Assembly: GCA_016713925.1 (NCBI GenBank)
Contig: JADJOH010000002.1
Span: 1 to 64,000 of the forward strand
Reading direction: 5' to 3'
Source: Bacteroidota bacterium
GTDB taxonomy: Bacteria > Bacteroidota > Bacteroidia > AKYH767-A > OLB10
Length of the DNA stretch: 64,000 bases
Notes under the pieces: model-generated
Seen by the model: the letters and a program-made list of their open reading frames with translations, nothing else
The model's database searches: none
Told to the model about the DNA's origin: nothing
Program-made: the position numbers and the translations under genes
Shown here: piece by piece, positions 49,401 through 57,042 of the stretch
How positions within the stretch are numbered: position 1 is the stretch's first letter
Layout of the letters: each line of letters starts with the position of its first letter

Positions 49401-51004
49401 TTTGTAACGGTGTGGATGATGACTGTAACCTCTTAGTAGATGATGGTTTAACATTCATTACTTACTATGCTGACGTTGATGGCGATACTTATGGTGATGT
49501 TTCCAGTACAGTAAGTACTTGTAATGGTGCTCCTGCAGGTTATGTCTCTGACATTACCGATTGTGATGATAACAACGCTGCCGTAAATCCTGCAGCTACT
49601 GAAATCTGTAACCTTATTGATGATGATTGCGATGGTTTAACTGATGAAAACATCCTTGTTGCAGGTCCTATCTCCGGTCCGGCTGTACAATGTGTGGCTG
49701 TAGTTACCGGTTCTGCTACCTTCTCTATTGCTCCGGTACAGGATGCAACAGGTTACAACTGGACTGTTCCAAACGGAATGAATATCGTTTCCGGTCAGGG
49801 AACTAACTCTATTTTCGTATTCTGGACTCCGTTTGCAGTTCATGATGGTATCATCGGACCACTTACTGTTTCTGCAAGTAATGCTTGTGGTTCAGGTCCT
49901 GCCAGCAGTGTTGGTATTGATATCAACTATACTATTCCTGTACGTCCTTCTTCTATCTCCGGTCCGGTTAAATTATGTCCCGGTGATGCAGGAACTTACT
50001 CTGTATTGAATGTTGCCCGTGCGAGCTACTATGTATGGTCAGTTCCAACAGGAATGACTATCACAGGCGGTAACGGTACTAACGTTATTAATGTTTCTGT
50101 TGATGGTTCTTATACAGGTGGAATTGTGTCTTGTTCAGCTGCTAACGGTTGTGGCGTAAGTCCTTCACGTGTTCGTGCTGTCACTACTAATAATCCTCCG
50201 GTACCTGCTTCTATCAGCGGACAAGCATCAGGAGTTTGTGGAGCTGCAGGAGTTGTTTATACTGCTGCCCTTGTTCCTGCTGCAACCGGTTATACTTGGT
50301 CAGTTCCTTTCGGAGCTACCCTTATGAGCGGTCAGGGTTCTAACTCTATCTCTGTTGATTTTGATGGCGCTTATCCTGGTGGAAACATCACAGTAATTGC
50401 TACTAACGCTTGTGGATCAAGTGCTGCCCGTAGTAAGGCTGTTACAGGTGCTCCTGCTGTTCCCGGTGTTATTACCGGTGACCTAACTATCTGTCCCGGA
50501 CAATCAGGTGTAGCTTATGGTGTTGCAACTGTTGCAGGTGCTGCTGCTTATACCTGGACAGTTCCAGGCGGATCAACAGTTACCAGCGGACAAGGAACTA
50601 AGGATATGCTTATGACATGGGGTACTAACCCTGCTTCAGGATTGAGTGTATATGTAAATGCTTCAAATGCTTGCGGAACAAGTCTGAACCGTGCATTGAA
50701 TGGTATTGCAATTGATGTATTAAACTGTGTTCGTCTTGGAGACCAAGGTGTTGCTACAGGATTGAACATCTTCCCGAACCCTGCTACTGACCGTGCTACT
50801 ATCGTATTCAATGGAACTGAAGGTGCTGATTTCAACCTTAAAATGGTTGATGTAACAGGCCGTATGATCATGAACGAGCGTGGAACTGCTACAGAAGGTA
50901 AGAATCAGCGTGAATTAAACACAAATGAAGTCTCTTCAGGTGTATATTTCATCATGATTGAAATTGGTGGAACAACTGAGCAAATCCGTTTAGTTATCGA
51001 ATAA
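46499..51004 (+). CDS. Giant secreted protein with GEVED, MopE-type Ca-binding-like repeats, Ig-like domains and T9SS sorting domain
   Basis: 1501 residues; the signal peptide reaches about residue 32 (RWLASFLILLGLASGNVQAQ). The first about 215 residues form a beta-rich domain. Ig-like units follow, then a GEVED domain (about 381-465: RVFIDLNQDGDFADLDEM, ending in YGNVEDYLIDI). After more Ig-like parts, residues about 874-1052 hold three MopE-type repeats (YYADADNDTYGN, DATDCDDTNPSVNPGATELC, IDDNCNGSTDEG) rich in Asp and paired Cys, probably metal-binding. About five PKD/Ig-like repeats of 80 residues (YTWSVPFGATLMSGQGSNSI style) come next. The end is a T9SS type A domain (NIFPNPATDRATIVFNG, VSSGVYFIMIEIGG). 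It is likely a major surface or matrix protein. It has its own promoter and a terminator. Confidence 0.88.
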   Translation: MKNNSYTMKSLSRWLASFLILLGLASGNVQAQTTVQIGAGTTTTTSFPIRSCYGYSYTQMLYTSAEIVAGGYSGSGTISKVRFYYATAFSPTTTSDNWTVYLGNTALTALTSGAANYTPTSAMTQCFSGIVTFPAVGNWMEITLSTPFNYTGGNLIVAIDENAASYTCSAGWRYTSTTPTTVRQLYSDSFNPDPAALPGSYSGSSTSSTLRPNIQLDIMSATPCAGQPAPGNTVASTASACIGSSVNLSLQNVTTGSGVSYQWQYSDDNSNWTNFGANSSSTSYVMGAVPLYFQCIVTCSNDPNPGISNSVLVGINPFYNCYCPAVPTSIDAQGAVNFVIGAWSNPNVSTSTYQNFTGVAPTTLYTGSTNSATVSLQTGYTYRCRVFIDLNQDGDFADLDEMNDLGLSSSANPTTQTGNIVIPASATPGITGMRLVVTDDDFANNPCYSSSYGNVEDYLIDIQPEPVCIDPPTAGSATSSVSQFCNTTTVNVNLDLAGNSGGTGQTYQWQYSVDDVDFFDIPGATTKAWTENGVATSYYYRCNVTCGASTVPSASVYVQAVPPPAAGVITGPATGFVNAATNYSSTGEAGALQWQARLLPSGTFSNVSGATNNPQDIFFGAPGSYEVQLVTSVSGCANAISNAVTTTVTLVNDNVCDAVPVTIGVNGPYSNVGATLEAGEVQPPNGSCNGNSSWCTVASNTVWFTFTVPMGGSGRYGLGFSPNNWDSQVAIWSASSCGDLLTGAAVLIAANDDSLGSPFNSYAAAHCLTPGQTYYIQVDGWSSTTNPAFGLRIDDLGPADPSFAVLPAQVCENGASITLVPAVAGGTFSGPGVTGNSFSPAAAGAGIHSITYTLGGFDICYSSSQSIEVVSPTYTYYADADNDTYGNAGVSILSCEASAPAGYSADATDCDDTNPSVNPGATELCNSIDDNCNGSTDEGFDVDNDGFTSCGGDCNDNDNTVYPGATEVCNGVDDDCNLLVDDGLTFITYYADVDGDTYGDVSSTVSTCNGAPAGYVSDITDCDDNNAAVNPAATEICNLIDDDCDGLTDENILVAGPISGPAVQCVAVVTGSATFSIAPVQDATGYNWTVPNGMNIVSGQGTNSIFVFWTPFAVHDGIIGPLTVSASNACGSGPASSVGIDINYTIPVRPSSISGPVKLCPGDAGTYSVLNVARASYYVWSVPTGMTITGGNGTNVINVSVDGSYTGGIVSCSAANGCGVSPSRVRAVTTNNPPVPASISGQASGVCGAAGVVYTAALVPAATGYTWSVPFGATLMSGQGSNSISVDFDGAYPGGNITVIATNACGSSAARSKAVTGAPAVPGVITGDLTICPGQSGVAYGVATVAGAAAYTWTVPGGSTVTSGQGTKDMLMTWGTNPASGLSVYVNASNACGTSLNRALNGIAIDVLNCVRLGDQGVATGLNIFPNPATDRATIVFNGTEGADFNLKMVDVTGRMIMNERGTATEGKNQRELNTNEVSSGVYFIMIEIGGTTEQIRLVIE

Positions 51005-51015
51005 AACTAACAGGT

Positions 51016-51058
51016 ATAGGAGGGGGATTATTTAATTATCCAAATATTCCCCCTCTTT
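51016..51058 (+). terminator. Hairpin terminator after the 1501-residue protein gene
   Basis: Arms GGAGGGGGAT and ATTCCCCCTC face each other across an A+T-rich loop about 12 bases after the stop, followed by TTT. It is moderately convincing as a terminator and separates this gene from the small protein at 51223. Confidence 0.5.
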
Positions 51059-51222
51059 ACCAATAGTAAATCAAGCAGATACATTAAAATCAGAGAAAAA
51101 CTCCGGAAATTAATTCATCATTGAAATGTTAATTACTTTCAGCCGCAGTAAAAACAAATAAATAATATACAACTGAATTTTAAAAACTGTATAATTGCAT
51201 CTCTCACTAAAAAATAAATATC

Positions 51223-51402
51223 ATGAAGAAAATACTTTATAATTCACTTCCCCTGATAGCCTTTATGGTAATGTTCGCTTTACCATTACTGGCGCAAAAA
51301 AGCAACCCTAATGTTCCTATTGACGGAGGATTAAGCGTTCTTTTAGCAGCCGGAGCCGGGTATGGAATTAAAAAAATCAACGATAAGAGAAAGAAAAAGT
51401 AA
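51223..51402 (+). CDS. PID-CTERM-type exosortase substrate, 59 residues
   Basis: 59 residues from ATG 51223. It is made of a signal peptide (MKKILYNSLPLIAFMVMFALPLLAQ), a spacer of six residues, the motif PIDGG (residues 33-37), a small hydrophobic segment (LSVLLAAGAGYGI) and a basic tail (KKINDKRKKK). This three-part end (motif, membrane helix, basic cluster) is the hallmark of exosortase sorting signals; the PIDGG version matches what is called PID-CTERM in Bacteroidota. The exosortase gene lies 83 bases downstream. After both cleavages only a peptide of roughly ten residues would remain, so it is a minimal substrate. TATAATTG at 51190-51197 is a one-mismatch -7 element. A terminator on each side makes it a single-gene transcript. 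Confidence 0.75.
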   Translation: MKKILYNSLPLIAFMVMFALPLLAQKSNPNVPIDGGLSVLLAAGAGYGIKKINDKRKKK

Positions 51403-51429
51403 TTCACATCTCATTCGTTAAAGATTTAA

Positions 51430-51453
51430 AGGTCGGCTATGCCGGCCTTTTTT
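51430..51453 (+). terminator. Rho-independent terminator after the PID-CTERM gene
   Basis: AGGTCGGC-TAT-GCCGGCCT followed by six T. It is strong and compact, 27 bases after the stop of the small gene and 32 before the exosortase start. Confidence 0.85.
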
Positions 51454-51484
51454 ATTATACGGTCTATGTTATTAATTTAGCCCA

Positions 51485-52057
51485 ATGCTTCAGAAATACA
51501 TCAAAGATCAGCGCCAAAGAGTTATTGCCTGGTTTATTATAAAAGCACTTCTCTTATATATAGCTTGGTTTATATCCTACGATTTTTTTATTGCACCCGC
51601 AGGAAAGGTGGATGCAGCATTAAATTATCGGGTAGCAACAGATGCCGGAATTATACTCGACCTACTCGGTTATGAAGGTGGAACACAACCCGGAGACCGG
51701 CAAACCATCGTTTGTATTAAAAACGAAACGATGGTGGGTGTTGGTAATCCTTGCAACGGCTTAGAATTATTTGTCCTGTTTGCCGGATTCATCATTTGTT
51801 TCCCCGGCTCCTGGAAAAACAAATGGTGGTATATATTAGTTGGCAGTCTGATCATCCATTTTGTTAATGTAATGAGAACAGTTTCACTCGCATTAATTCA
51901 ATTCAAGGCACCTGAATACCTTGACTTTAACCATCACTATACATTCACTATTGTTGTTTATTCTATCATTTTCTTCCTTTGGATATTCTGGACCAACCGA
52001 TACAGTAGTCTGAATGAACTTCTTAATTCCGACAATGATGCTTCAAAAACTAGTTGA
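51485..52057 (+). CDS. Exosortase family protein (XrtX-like)
   Basis: 190 residues, ATG 51485. There are five or so membrane segments. The catalytic residues of the exosortase/archaeosortase family can be placed: Cys 90 in VGNPCNGLELF, Arg 131 in HFVNVMRTVSLAL and His 150/151 in DFNHHYTFTIVVY. Exosortases are integral-membrane cysteine transpeptidase-like enzymes that cut the C-terminal sorting helix from exported proteins, often tied to exopolysaccharide loci. The upstream PID-CTERM protein is the obvious substrate candidate. The name XrtX is given from memory of the Bacteroidota type that travels with an associated membrane protein, as here. It heads an operon of five overlapping or abutting genes. 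Confidence 0.85.
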   Translation: MLQKYIKDQRQRVIAWFIIKALLLYIAWFISYDFFIAPAGKVDAALNYRVATDAGIILDLLGYEGGTQPGDRQTIVCIKNETMVGVGNPCNGLELFVLFAGFIICFPGSWKNKWWYILVGSLIIHFVNVMRTVSLALIQFKAPEYLDFNHHYTFTIVVYSIIFFLWIFWTNRYSSLNELLNSDNDASKTS

Positions 52058-52556
52058 ACTTCCTGACCTGATTCGTTGGACATTGATAGTAGTTTTATCA
52101 ATACTATTACTCTATTTTGGTTTCAAGCGGGAAAATAAACTGGTCATCCTGGAAAAGGGAGTGGTTACCTTTATTAACAGGTATCCAAAACCTACCGTAG
52201 CGCGCTTTGAAAAGACAGAGATGAAGGGCACCTTAGGCATTAAGCTTCCTGCCAAATTGCAGTCGGCAGTTTTTTTTAGTCTAATTTATCTGCTGCTAGC
52301 CACACTCCTATTACTCCTTTATTCCAAATCAGTTTTCATCGGCAAACTCATTGCGCTGATGTATTCGATTTATATGATCGTTTGCTTTTTGCTGTTAAAA
52401 ATGGGAGATTGGGGTGTAGATTACAGGTTAAGTACCGGCTTATCGCATTATCTGGAAGATCTCTTTCTTTCACCCTTTCTTATCCTCGCAATAGCCGCAT
52501 TGATAAAAGCATTTCGGTTATCGGAAACTAAAACATCTCAAAGGGTACAACAATAA
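52014..52556 (+). CDS. Exosortase-associated membrane protein
   Basis: 180 residues from ATG 52014, overlapping the exosortase gene by 44 bases; ATGs at 52035 and 52038 would give smaller overlaps and are also plausible. Four membrane segments: about 20-37, 84-104, 110-128 and 150-168. Between the first two lies a soluble stretch (VVTFINRYPKPTVARFEKTEMKG). Proteins of this kind accompany exosortases of the X type in Bacteroidota and are named only by association. The overlap implies translational coupling, so the two probably act as one membrane complex (inference). Confidence 0.65.
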   Translation: MNFLIPTMMLQKLVELPDLIRWTLIVVLSILLLYFGFKRENKLVILEKGVVTFINRYPKPTVARFEKTEMKGTLGIKLPAKLQSAVFFSLIYLLLATLLLLLYSKSVFIGKLIALMYSIYMIVCFLLLKMGDWGVDYRLSTGLSHYLEDLFLSPFLILAIAALIKAFRLSETKTSQRVQQ

Positions 52557-52584
52557 TCTAAAAACCAGGAATAATTAATTGCTA

Positions 52585-53517
52585 ATGAAGGTCCACATAT
52601 TAATACCGGTTTTTAATGATTGGGAATCTTCCGCTCAATTGATTTCTGAAATCAGAAGCACCTTCCATTCGCAATCTGAGATTCAATTAAAAATATTCAT
52701 CATTGATGATTGTTCTACCGAGGTAACGCCTGCATCCGGAAAATTCAGTGAAGGAGAAATAACCATCATCCGGCTCAATAGAAATGTTGGACATCAACGT
52801 GCGATTGCTCTAGGGTTAAGTCATATCAATGAACATTCCCCCTGTGATTTTGTAGTGATCATGGATGGGGACGGAGAAGACAAACCCTCAGATATCCTCC
52901 AACTTCTGCGTCAAGCCGGGAGTGAAAAGGGCACAATCATTTTTGGTAACCGACAACGGAGATACGAAGGAACAAGATTCCGGCTCTTTTACACCCTATA
53001 TAAAATAATTTTTCGCCTTATGACCGCCCAAAAAATAAATTTCGGAAATTTCTGCGTCATTCCTTTCGAAAGAGTGAATAATCTGGTATACGTATCGGAT
53101 ATCTGGAATCACTTTTCCGGTGGAGTGATCCGGTCAAAAATTCCGTATTCCAGCATACCACTTGACAGAGGCACCCGATATTTCGGCAGCTCTAAGATGA
53201 ATTTTTTTTCATTGGTGATTCATGGATTAAGCGCCATTGCTGTGTATACCGATATTCTCGCTGTCAGAATACTTGTATCTACCTTTTTCCTTATTGCCTT
53301 CTCTATAGCAGGAATATTCGCAGTATCAGCAATTCGCCTTTTCACTCCATTTGCCATACCCGGATGGGCCTCCTTCGTTGTCCTCAGTTTTCTCATATTG
53401 ATTTTTCAGGCTTTCTTAATTTCACTCTTACTTCTGTTTAATGTCCTGAATTACCGTACCCAGCGACATTTCATCCCTGCACTTGAATATAAAAATTTCA
53501 TCTCTTACATCAAATGA
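52585..53517 (+). CDS. Family 2 glycosyltransferase with C-terminal membrane helices
   Basis: 310 residues from ATG 52585 (MKVHILIPVFNDWESS); a TTG two codons earlier is ignored. The GT-A core shows FIIDDCSTE (about 40), LNRNVGHQRAIALGLSH (nucleotide-binding turn, about 70-87) and IMDGDGEDKPSDI (D-x-D-like, about 95-107). Two long hydrophobic segments lie at about 225-250 and 265-290. This layout is that of DPM1/GtrB-type enzymes that move a sugar onto a polyprenyl phosphate on the cytoplasmic face. Downstream polytopic GT-like protein 54229 could then use the lipid-linked sugar outside. Its stop overlaps the methyltransferase start (ATGA). Confidence 0.85.
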   Translation: MKVHILIPVFNDWESSAQLISEIRSTFHSQSEIQLKIFIIDDCSTEVTPASGKFSEGEITIIRLNRNVGHQRAIALGLSHINEHSPCDFVVIMDGDGEDKPSDILQLLRQAGSEKGTIIFGNRQRRYEGTRFRLFYTLYKIIFRLMTAQKINFGNFCVIPFERVNNLVYVSDIWNHFSGGVIRSKIPYSSIPLDRGTRYFGSSKMNFFSLVIHGLSAIAVYTDILAVRILVSTFFLIAFSIAGIFAVSAIRLFTPFAIPGWASFVVLSFLILIFQAFLISLLLLFNVLNYRTQRHFIPALEYKNFISYIK

Positions 53518-54227
53518 CCATAGCAGCACATTACATCGGCAATGAACTGGAACTATTTGGTCATGCGCATAACTGGAAAAGTTACTACAGAAAAAAGCTG
53601 ATCCCTTTTATCACCGGAGATGTCCTTGAGGCGGGAGCGGGAATCGGTGAAACTACCCGTCACCTCTTCAATGAAAATGTCACCTCCTGGACATGCCTCG
53701 AACCGGATGCTGCATTGGCTGCTAAAATCCAGGAAAAGCTCATCCGCAAAGAACTTCCTGAAAAATGCACATTGAAAATTGGAACAACGAACGACTACCA
53801 GGCAGGTCCACAATTTGATTCCATTATTTATATCGATGTCATTGAACATATCGAAAATGATCAGGAAGAACTTTTGCGCGCCTCGAAATTATTAAGGCCC
53901 GGCGGGTATTTGGTAATACTTGTCCCGGCTCATCAATGGTTATTCAGCCCTTTCGATGAAGCCATCGGACATTACCGCCGCTACAGCAAAAAACGGCTTA
54001 AAAGCGCTGTGCCGGCAGGACTTCAGCTGCAAAAGATTAATTACATGGATTGTTTTGGGCTCTTCGCATCACTCACCAATAAATTATTCCTTCGAAAAAG
54101 TTATCCTACTATTCAGCAAGTAAAATTCTGGGACAACTACATTGTGCCGGTATCAAAAATTGCCGACCCCTTCTTATTTTTCAGCACCGGTAAATCATTA
54201 ATAGGAGTTTGGAAAAAACAAAAATGA
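53514..54227 (+). CDS. Class I SAM-dependent methyltransferase
   Basis: 237 residues from ATG 53514, overlapping the preceding stop by four bases. Motif I is GDVLEAGAGIGETTRHL (about 35-51), followed by CLEPDAALAAKI (motif II acidic residue), then FDSIIYIDVIEHIEND (about 101-116) and LLRPGGYLVILVPAHQWLFS (about 124-143). The domain is of the Methyltransf_11/23 type. A KKRLKSAVPAGLQLQ segment and a basic C-terminus follow. Its place between two glycosyltransferase genes suggests that it methylates a sugar or lipid-linked intermediate; that is inference. The next gene starts right after its stop. Confidence 0.85.
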   Translation: MTIAAHYIGNELELFGHAHNWKSYYRKKLIPFITGDVLEAGAGIGETTRHLFNENVTSWTCLEPDAALAAKIQEKLIRKELPEKCTLKIGTTNDYQAGPQFDSIIYIDVIEHIENDQEELLRASKLLRPGGYLVILVPAHQWLFSPFDEAIGHYRRYSKKRLKSAVPAGLQLQKINYMDCFGLFASLTNKLFLRKSYPTIQQVKFWDNYIVPVSKIADPFLFFSTGKSLIGVWKKQK

Positions 54228-54228
54228 A

Positions 54229-55710
54229 GTGGTAAAACTCAACAACGAAAAATTACTGTTCTCCGCCATCTTTTTGCTGGCACTTGCAATTTTTATTTTG
54301 CGACTCCTCCTGGCAACTTCTTATTTGCCTGAAACCGGAGGTGTGTCGATCAATGTATTGTACGGTATACTAAGAATTATAAACGGATCTTTTTTATATA
54401 CTGATCCGGAAATGCCGCCTTATCCTATCATACAATACATGCCACTGCATTTTTATGGGATCAAACTCATCACCGGCATTCTGGGTATCCAAAATAATGT
54501 GCATGCCATTATGGTAACGAACCGTATTTTCTGCCTGCTCATTGATTCAGTGTCGGTCATTCTCATTGCACGTAGTCTTATAAAGTATTTTCATATTAGC
54601 TCGCTTTTTTCCTGGACTTTAGCAATGATTTATTTTGTTTGCATACCCGGCATAATTTTCGGACGTGGAGATAATTTGTATTTATTGTTTTTCATATTGA
54701 CCATCATTCCACTTCTCGTACACTTCCTTCATCATGAAAAAGCACCGGATAGTTCTCCCAAACTTCTTCTAATAGCAGGACTTACCAGCGCACTTGCGGT
54801 CAATGCCAAACAAACCGGAATTTTTCTGGTCGTCTTATGCTTACTCTTCATTTTTCTCAGGAAAAACATATGGCGAGACCTGTTTAAATATGCGATGGGA
54901 TTCAGCGGTTGCACTTTACTTATTTTCCTCATCACTCATCCTGCCTCTTCCGCCCTTGCACTGAAATTAAATGTGATTGACGGTGTAAAAAACGGATTAA
55001 ATATCAACTGGTTCATGGAGGTTTTCTTAAAAAATTATTTTTTGAAATTCTCCTACTTGCTTACAGGAGGAATTGTTGTCGCTCTGCTTCTTTTGAAATC
55101 CCCCGGAGAAAAGATAAATCGCTTTACCGGATTGGCCATCATCTGGTACTTTACTGCAGCTTTGCTCTCCTCTTTCAAAGCGGGGTCAGGACCTAACTAC
55201 TATCTGGAATTCATCATTCTCTCGATCTTCGGACTCGCCTTACTCATCCACAATAAGCAGATCAGTTATGAGAAGAATTTGTTGTTTGCCCTTGTTATTT
55301 CTCCCTTCTTCATTGTAGCCTCTGCCAACGACAAAGGCTGGGGCGATATTAAACTCATGAAGGCTGCTAAAGCCGACTATCACAACAGTCAGCAGCTAGC
55401 CGCTCATCTGCTACCACTTCTGAAAGAGGATCAATGGATACTCACCGCTTTTCATAAAGAAAGCACCTTAAATCTACACCTGAGTGATAAGGCCTTATTT
55501 CCCTGCAGAGAAGTCGCCTTGTACTTTACAAAACCGCTTGGTGTGTTTCATTTCAAAGATTTCAGTAAGAGGATCAACACCCCGAGCATCCCTTATATTG
55601 TTGACTACAGTGGAGAATTTCCGGATACTTTTATGGAGGATTCCCTCACTCAATATAGGGCAGATACCACTATCGGAAATTACACCGTGTATAAATTGAT
55701 TTCTCTTTAG
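54229..55710 (+). CDS. Polytopic GT39/ArnT-like glycosyltransferase-type membrane protein
   Basis: 493 codons from GTG 54229, one base after the preceding TGA. The N-terminal segment is hydrophobic (LLFSAIFLLALAIFILRLLLA) and about ten more membrane helices follow up to residue about 370. The first periplasmic loop contains LYTDPEMPPYPIIQYMPLHFYG, and a later PGIIFGRGDNLYLLFFI and AVNAKQTGIF are in the positions where PMT/ArnT-like enzymes keep acidic and basic residues. The last 120 residues form a soluble domain (WILTAFHKESTLNLHLSDKA). It most likely takes a sugar from a polyprenyl-phosphate carrier made by the family 2 enzyme. The family is assigned by layout, not by a clear signature. Confidence 0.65.
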   Translation: MVKLNNEKLLFSAIFLLALAIFILRLLLATSYLPETGGVSINVLYGILRIINGSFLYTDPEMPPYPIIQYMPLHFYGIKLITGILGIQNNVHAIMVTNRIFCLLIDSVSVILIARSLIKYFHISSLFSWTLAMIYFVCIPGIIFGRGDNLYLLFFILTIIPLLVHFLHHEKAPDSSPKLLLIAGLTSALAVNAKQTGIFLVVLCLLFIFLRKNIWRDLFKYAMGFSGCTLLIFLITHPASSALALKLNVIDGVKNGLNINWFMEVFLKNYFLKFSYLLTGGIVVALLLLKSPGEKINRFTGLAIIWYFTAALLSSFKAGSGPNYYLEFIILSIFGLALLIHNKQISYEKNLLFALVISPFFIVASANDKGWGDIKLMKAAKADYHNSQQLAAHLLPLLKEDQWILTAFHKESTLNLHLSDKALFPCREVALYFTKPLGVFHFKDFSKRINTPSIPYIVDYSGEFPDTFMEDSLTQYRADTTIGNYTVYKLISL

Positions 55711-55736
55711 AAGAATACGGCTGCCCAAAAAGGGAA

Positions 55737-56771
55737 TTAATTACTTCTCGCTTTTCTAACGATAATATTTGAGCAAATCGAAAAGAAATAACGCATATCC
55801 GTAAGGAAAGGACGCTTTTCATAAGCCCGCAAATATTTCAGTTCTGACTCGATGATTTCATCAAGCGTAGAAGGCATATCTACATAAAAGGGTGGCAACA
55901 ATCCCGGCTTTGAATCAATACGTTTATCCTGGAGTTCTTTTGTATAAAGGCTATAGTAATGTTTACTCAAAGGTCTTACACCAACAATTTTCAAATCACC
56001 TTTCAGAATATTAATAATCATTGGCAATTCATCCAACCAAAACTGACGCATAAATTTACCCCAGGAAGTAATTCTGAAATCATCGGCAAATTTACCACCT
56101 GATGCCAATTTATTCTGCTCGTAGATATATTCCTGCAAATACTCGGCATAGGGATACATGGTACGAAATTTATATACCTGAATCATTTTGCCATCCTTTC
56201 CCACACGGTTCATTGTAAATAAAGGACCATAAGAAGGATTCAGATCAAAATAAGGCTGACGTTCCTTTCTTCCGGCAAAATAAGTATAGTTCCCGATTAC
56301 TTTTACATCGACAATTTTAAATCCACAGGAGGCCAAACGACCCAATGCTTCTGCTTTCGACATTACTCGGTTTCTACCGTTGGTAACAAAAAAATAAAGC
56401 TTCTTAAAAACAGGAAGCTTAGGGAATACTCTTTTAAAGATGAAATCGAAAATAAAATACAAATGCGCGAATCCGGGAACGAATTTTCTTAATAGTCGAT
56501 GTCTGCGTTGCTCCTGTGTTTCGATAAAACCAATGTAGACACCTCCGTTCGGAAGCTTTTCATTTACGGCTTCCTGAAACTTATTTACGAAACGTATGTC
56601 ATTTACTTTTTTGAGATTGATAATCGCCTTACAATTTTCTTCTTCCAGACCCTCCACATTAAAGGCAGTGGTTGTAATCAACACCTTCGTTTGTGCCGAC
56701 TTCAAGTCCGTATGCCTGGCGAGGAATTTCCTCACTTCCGGTTGAATATCTTTTAGTAATGCTTCTTTCAT
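55737..56771 (-). CDS. Bacterial sugar transferase (polyprenyl-phosphate sugar-1-P transferase type)
   Basis: 344 residues from ATG 56769-56771, convergent with the exosortase operon. The catalytic domain of the PF02397 kind fills about 195-344: MIQVYKFRTMYPYAE, LDELPMIINILKGDLKIVGVRPL and DSKPGLLPPFY are family hallmarks. The usual N-terminal helices are replaced by a soluble part of about 190 residues (TKVLITTTAFNVEGLEEENCKAIINL, then GGVYIGFIETQEQRRHRLL) that I do not recognise. A hydrophobic HLYFIFDFIFKRVFPKLPVF segment at about 105-125 may be the membrane re-entrant helix. Such enzymes start exopolysaccharide or glycan assembly, which fits the neighbouring glycosyltransferases and exosortase. 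Confidence 0.8.
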   Translation of the reverse strand: MKEALLKDIQPEVRKFLARHTDLKSAQTKVLITTTAFNVEGLEEENCKAIINLKKVNDIRFVNKFQEAVNEKLPNGGVYIGFIETQEQRRHRLLRKFVPGFAHLYFIFDFIFKRVFPKLPVFKKLYFFVTNGRNRVMSKAEALGRLASCGFKIVDVKVIGNYTYFAGRKERQPYFDLNPSYGPLFTMNRVGKDGKMIQVYKFRTMYPYAEYLQEYIYEQNKLASGGKFADDFRITSWGKFMRQFWLDELPMIINILKGDLKIVGVRPLSKHYYSLYTKELQDKRIDSKPGLLPPFYVDMPSTLDEIIESELKYLRAYEKRPFLTDMRYFFSICSNIIVRKARSN

Positions 56772-57042
56772 TCGACTATTTCCTGCTTTTCACATCAAGA
56801 TAACACACCTGAGTACAGGCTGCGTTTCTATTCTGTTAAACGGATAGTTTTTTGGGTAGACAACCACTGAGAAAGGGTGAAAAAAAATGAATCCTTCTCT
56901 CTGCTCCTGCCATAAAGTAAACTTACGGAAAGTAACCTTACGTGTCAAGTCTTACAGTAGAAAAACAACTCAAAAGATACTCTCTATGGCTAAAACACAA
57001 CCTTAAATTAATATAAATGCCTAAATTTCAATCACTTGAACT

